Positions 41,095 to 41,158 of a stretch of 41,158 nt of DNA are shown here, in pieces. The notes under the pieces are model-generated. The model saw only the letters and a program-made list of their open reading frames with translations, did not search any database and had not been told where the DNA came from. The DNA comes from Achromobacter deleyi (lineage in GTDB: Bacteria > Pseudomonadota > Gammaproteobacteria > Burkholderiales > Burkholderiaceae_B): assembly GCF_902859705.1 (NCBI RefSeq), contig NZ_CADIJO010000039.1, positions 1-41,158 on the forward strand, written 5' to 3'. The translations under genes and the position numbers were made by a program. Position 1 is the stretch's first letter, and every line of letters starts with the position of its first letter.

Positions 41095-41158
41095 CGCGCC
41101 CGCTGGCCGCAAGGCCGCCCCGGCGGCGCGCCGCCAGGCGCTGCGCGTGGCCCACGCC
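41060..41158 (+). CDS. nrdG: Probable nrdG (NrdD-activating radical SAM enzyme), 3' end cut by window
   Basis: An open frame from the ATG at 41060 to the window end gives 33 residues (MNAASSSNGVPDAPAG...). It overlaps the small radical-segment gene by 35 bp in another frame. Only a low-complexity N-terminus is visible and no SAM-cluster motif is in the window, so the name rests on position after nrdD and on the LRVAHA stretch that would precede the conserved part. Treat as provisional. Confidence 0.5.
   Translation, partial: MNAASSSNGVPDAPAGRKAAPAARRQALRVAHA

Overview
The window looks like a chromosomal segment of a nitrate-respiring betaproteobacterium of the Alcaligenaceae (Achromobacter/Bordetella-like). 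The reasons are very high GC, G/C-ending codons, a Bug/TctC-type periplasmic receptor next to a hydrolase and a LysR regulator, an NsrR-type nnrS operator, and a narK1-narK2-narGHJI order. The genus is inferred from gene content, not from a search.

Layout. (1) 1-748: the 3' part of a polar amino acid ABC permease. (2) 759-18354, minus strand: an 18-kb anaerobic nitrate respiration island. In transcription order it holds two nitrate/nitrite transporters (narK1, narK2), the membrane-bound nitrate reductase narGHJI, a parvulin-type PPIase, moaA, a beta-carbonic anhydrase, mobB, the narXL two-component system, and ubiU-ubiV-ubiT for O2-independent ubiquinone synthesis. The enzyme, its molybdenum cofactor, its chaperones, its quinone supply and its nitrate sensor are therefore all side by side. 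(3) 18596-19858: divergent nnrS with a near-perfect NsrR operator. (4) 19943-22931: a coiled-coil-like hypothetical, an FAD monooxygenase carrying a perfect 20-bp hairpin inside its coding sequence, and a divergent LysR regulator. (5) 23022-30401: an mdtABC-type RND efflux operon without an outer-membrane gene. (6) 30450-32740: an accessory patch of lower GC with an MNT/HEPN toxin-antitoxin-like pair behind an array of 21-bp-phased palindromes, an unrecognised gene, and a Tpt1/KptA RNA 2'-phosphotransferase. (7) 32851-36511: LysR, M20 hydrolase and Bug receptor. (8) 36750-38716: a Fur-box-preceded PepSY membrane protein plus a DUF3325-like protein. (9) 38864-41158: class III (anaerobic) ribonucleotide reductase with FNR-like and NrdR-like sites. 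Its glycyl-radical segment appears to be a separate 60-codon gene, followed by the start of a probable nrdG.

Regulatory signals tie the island together. The narK1 and narG upstream regions share a 15-bp block containing the palindrome GTGACTAGTCAC, an ACCATT element and a TAGGC element, all at identical spacing. This suggests one activator working from about -70 on both promoters. FNR-like boxes stand before ubiU, narK1/nnrS and nrdD. The strongest candidates for something undescribed are this twin nar promoter architecture, the phased palindrome array before the MNT/HEPN pair, the split NrdD, and the hairpin inside the monooxygenase gene. No complete new system is proven from sequence alone.
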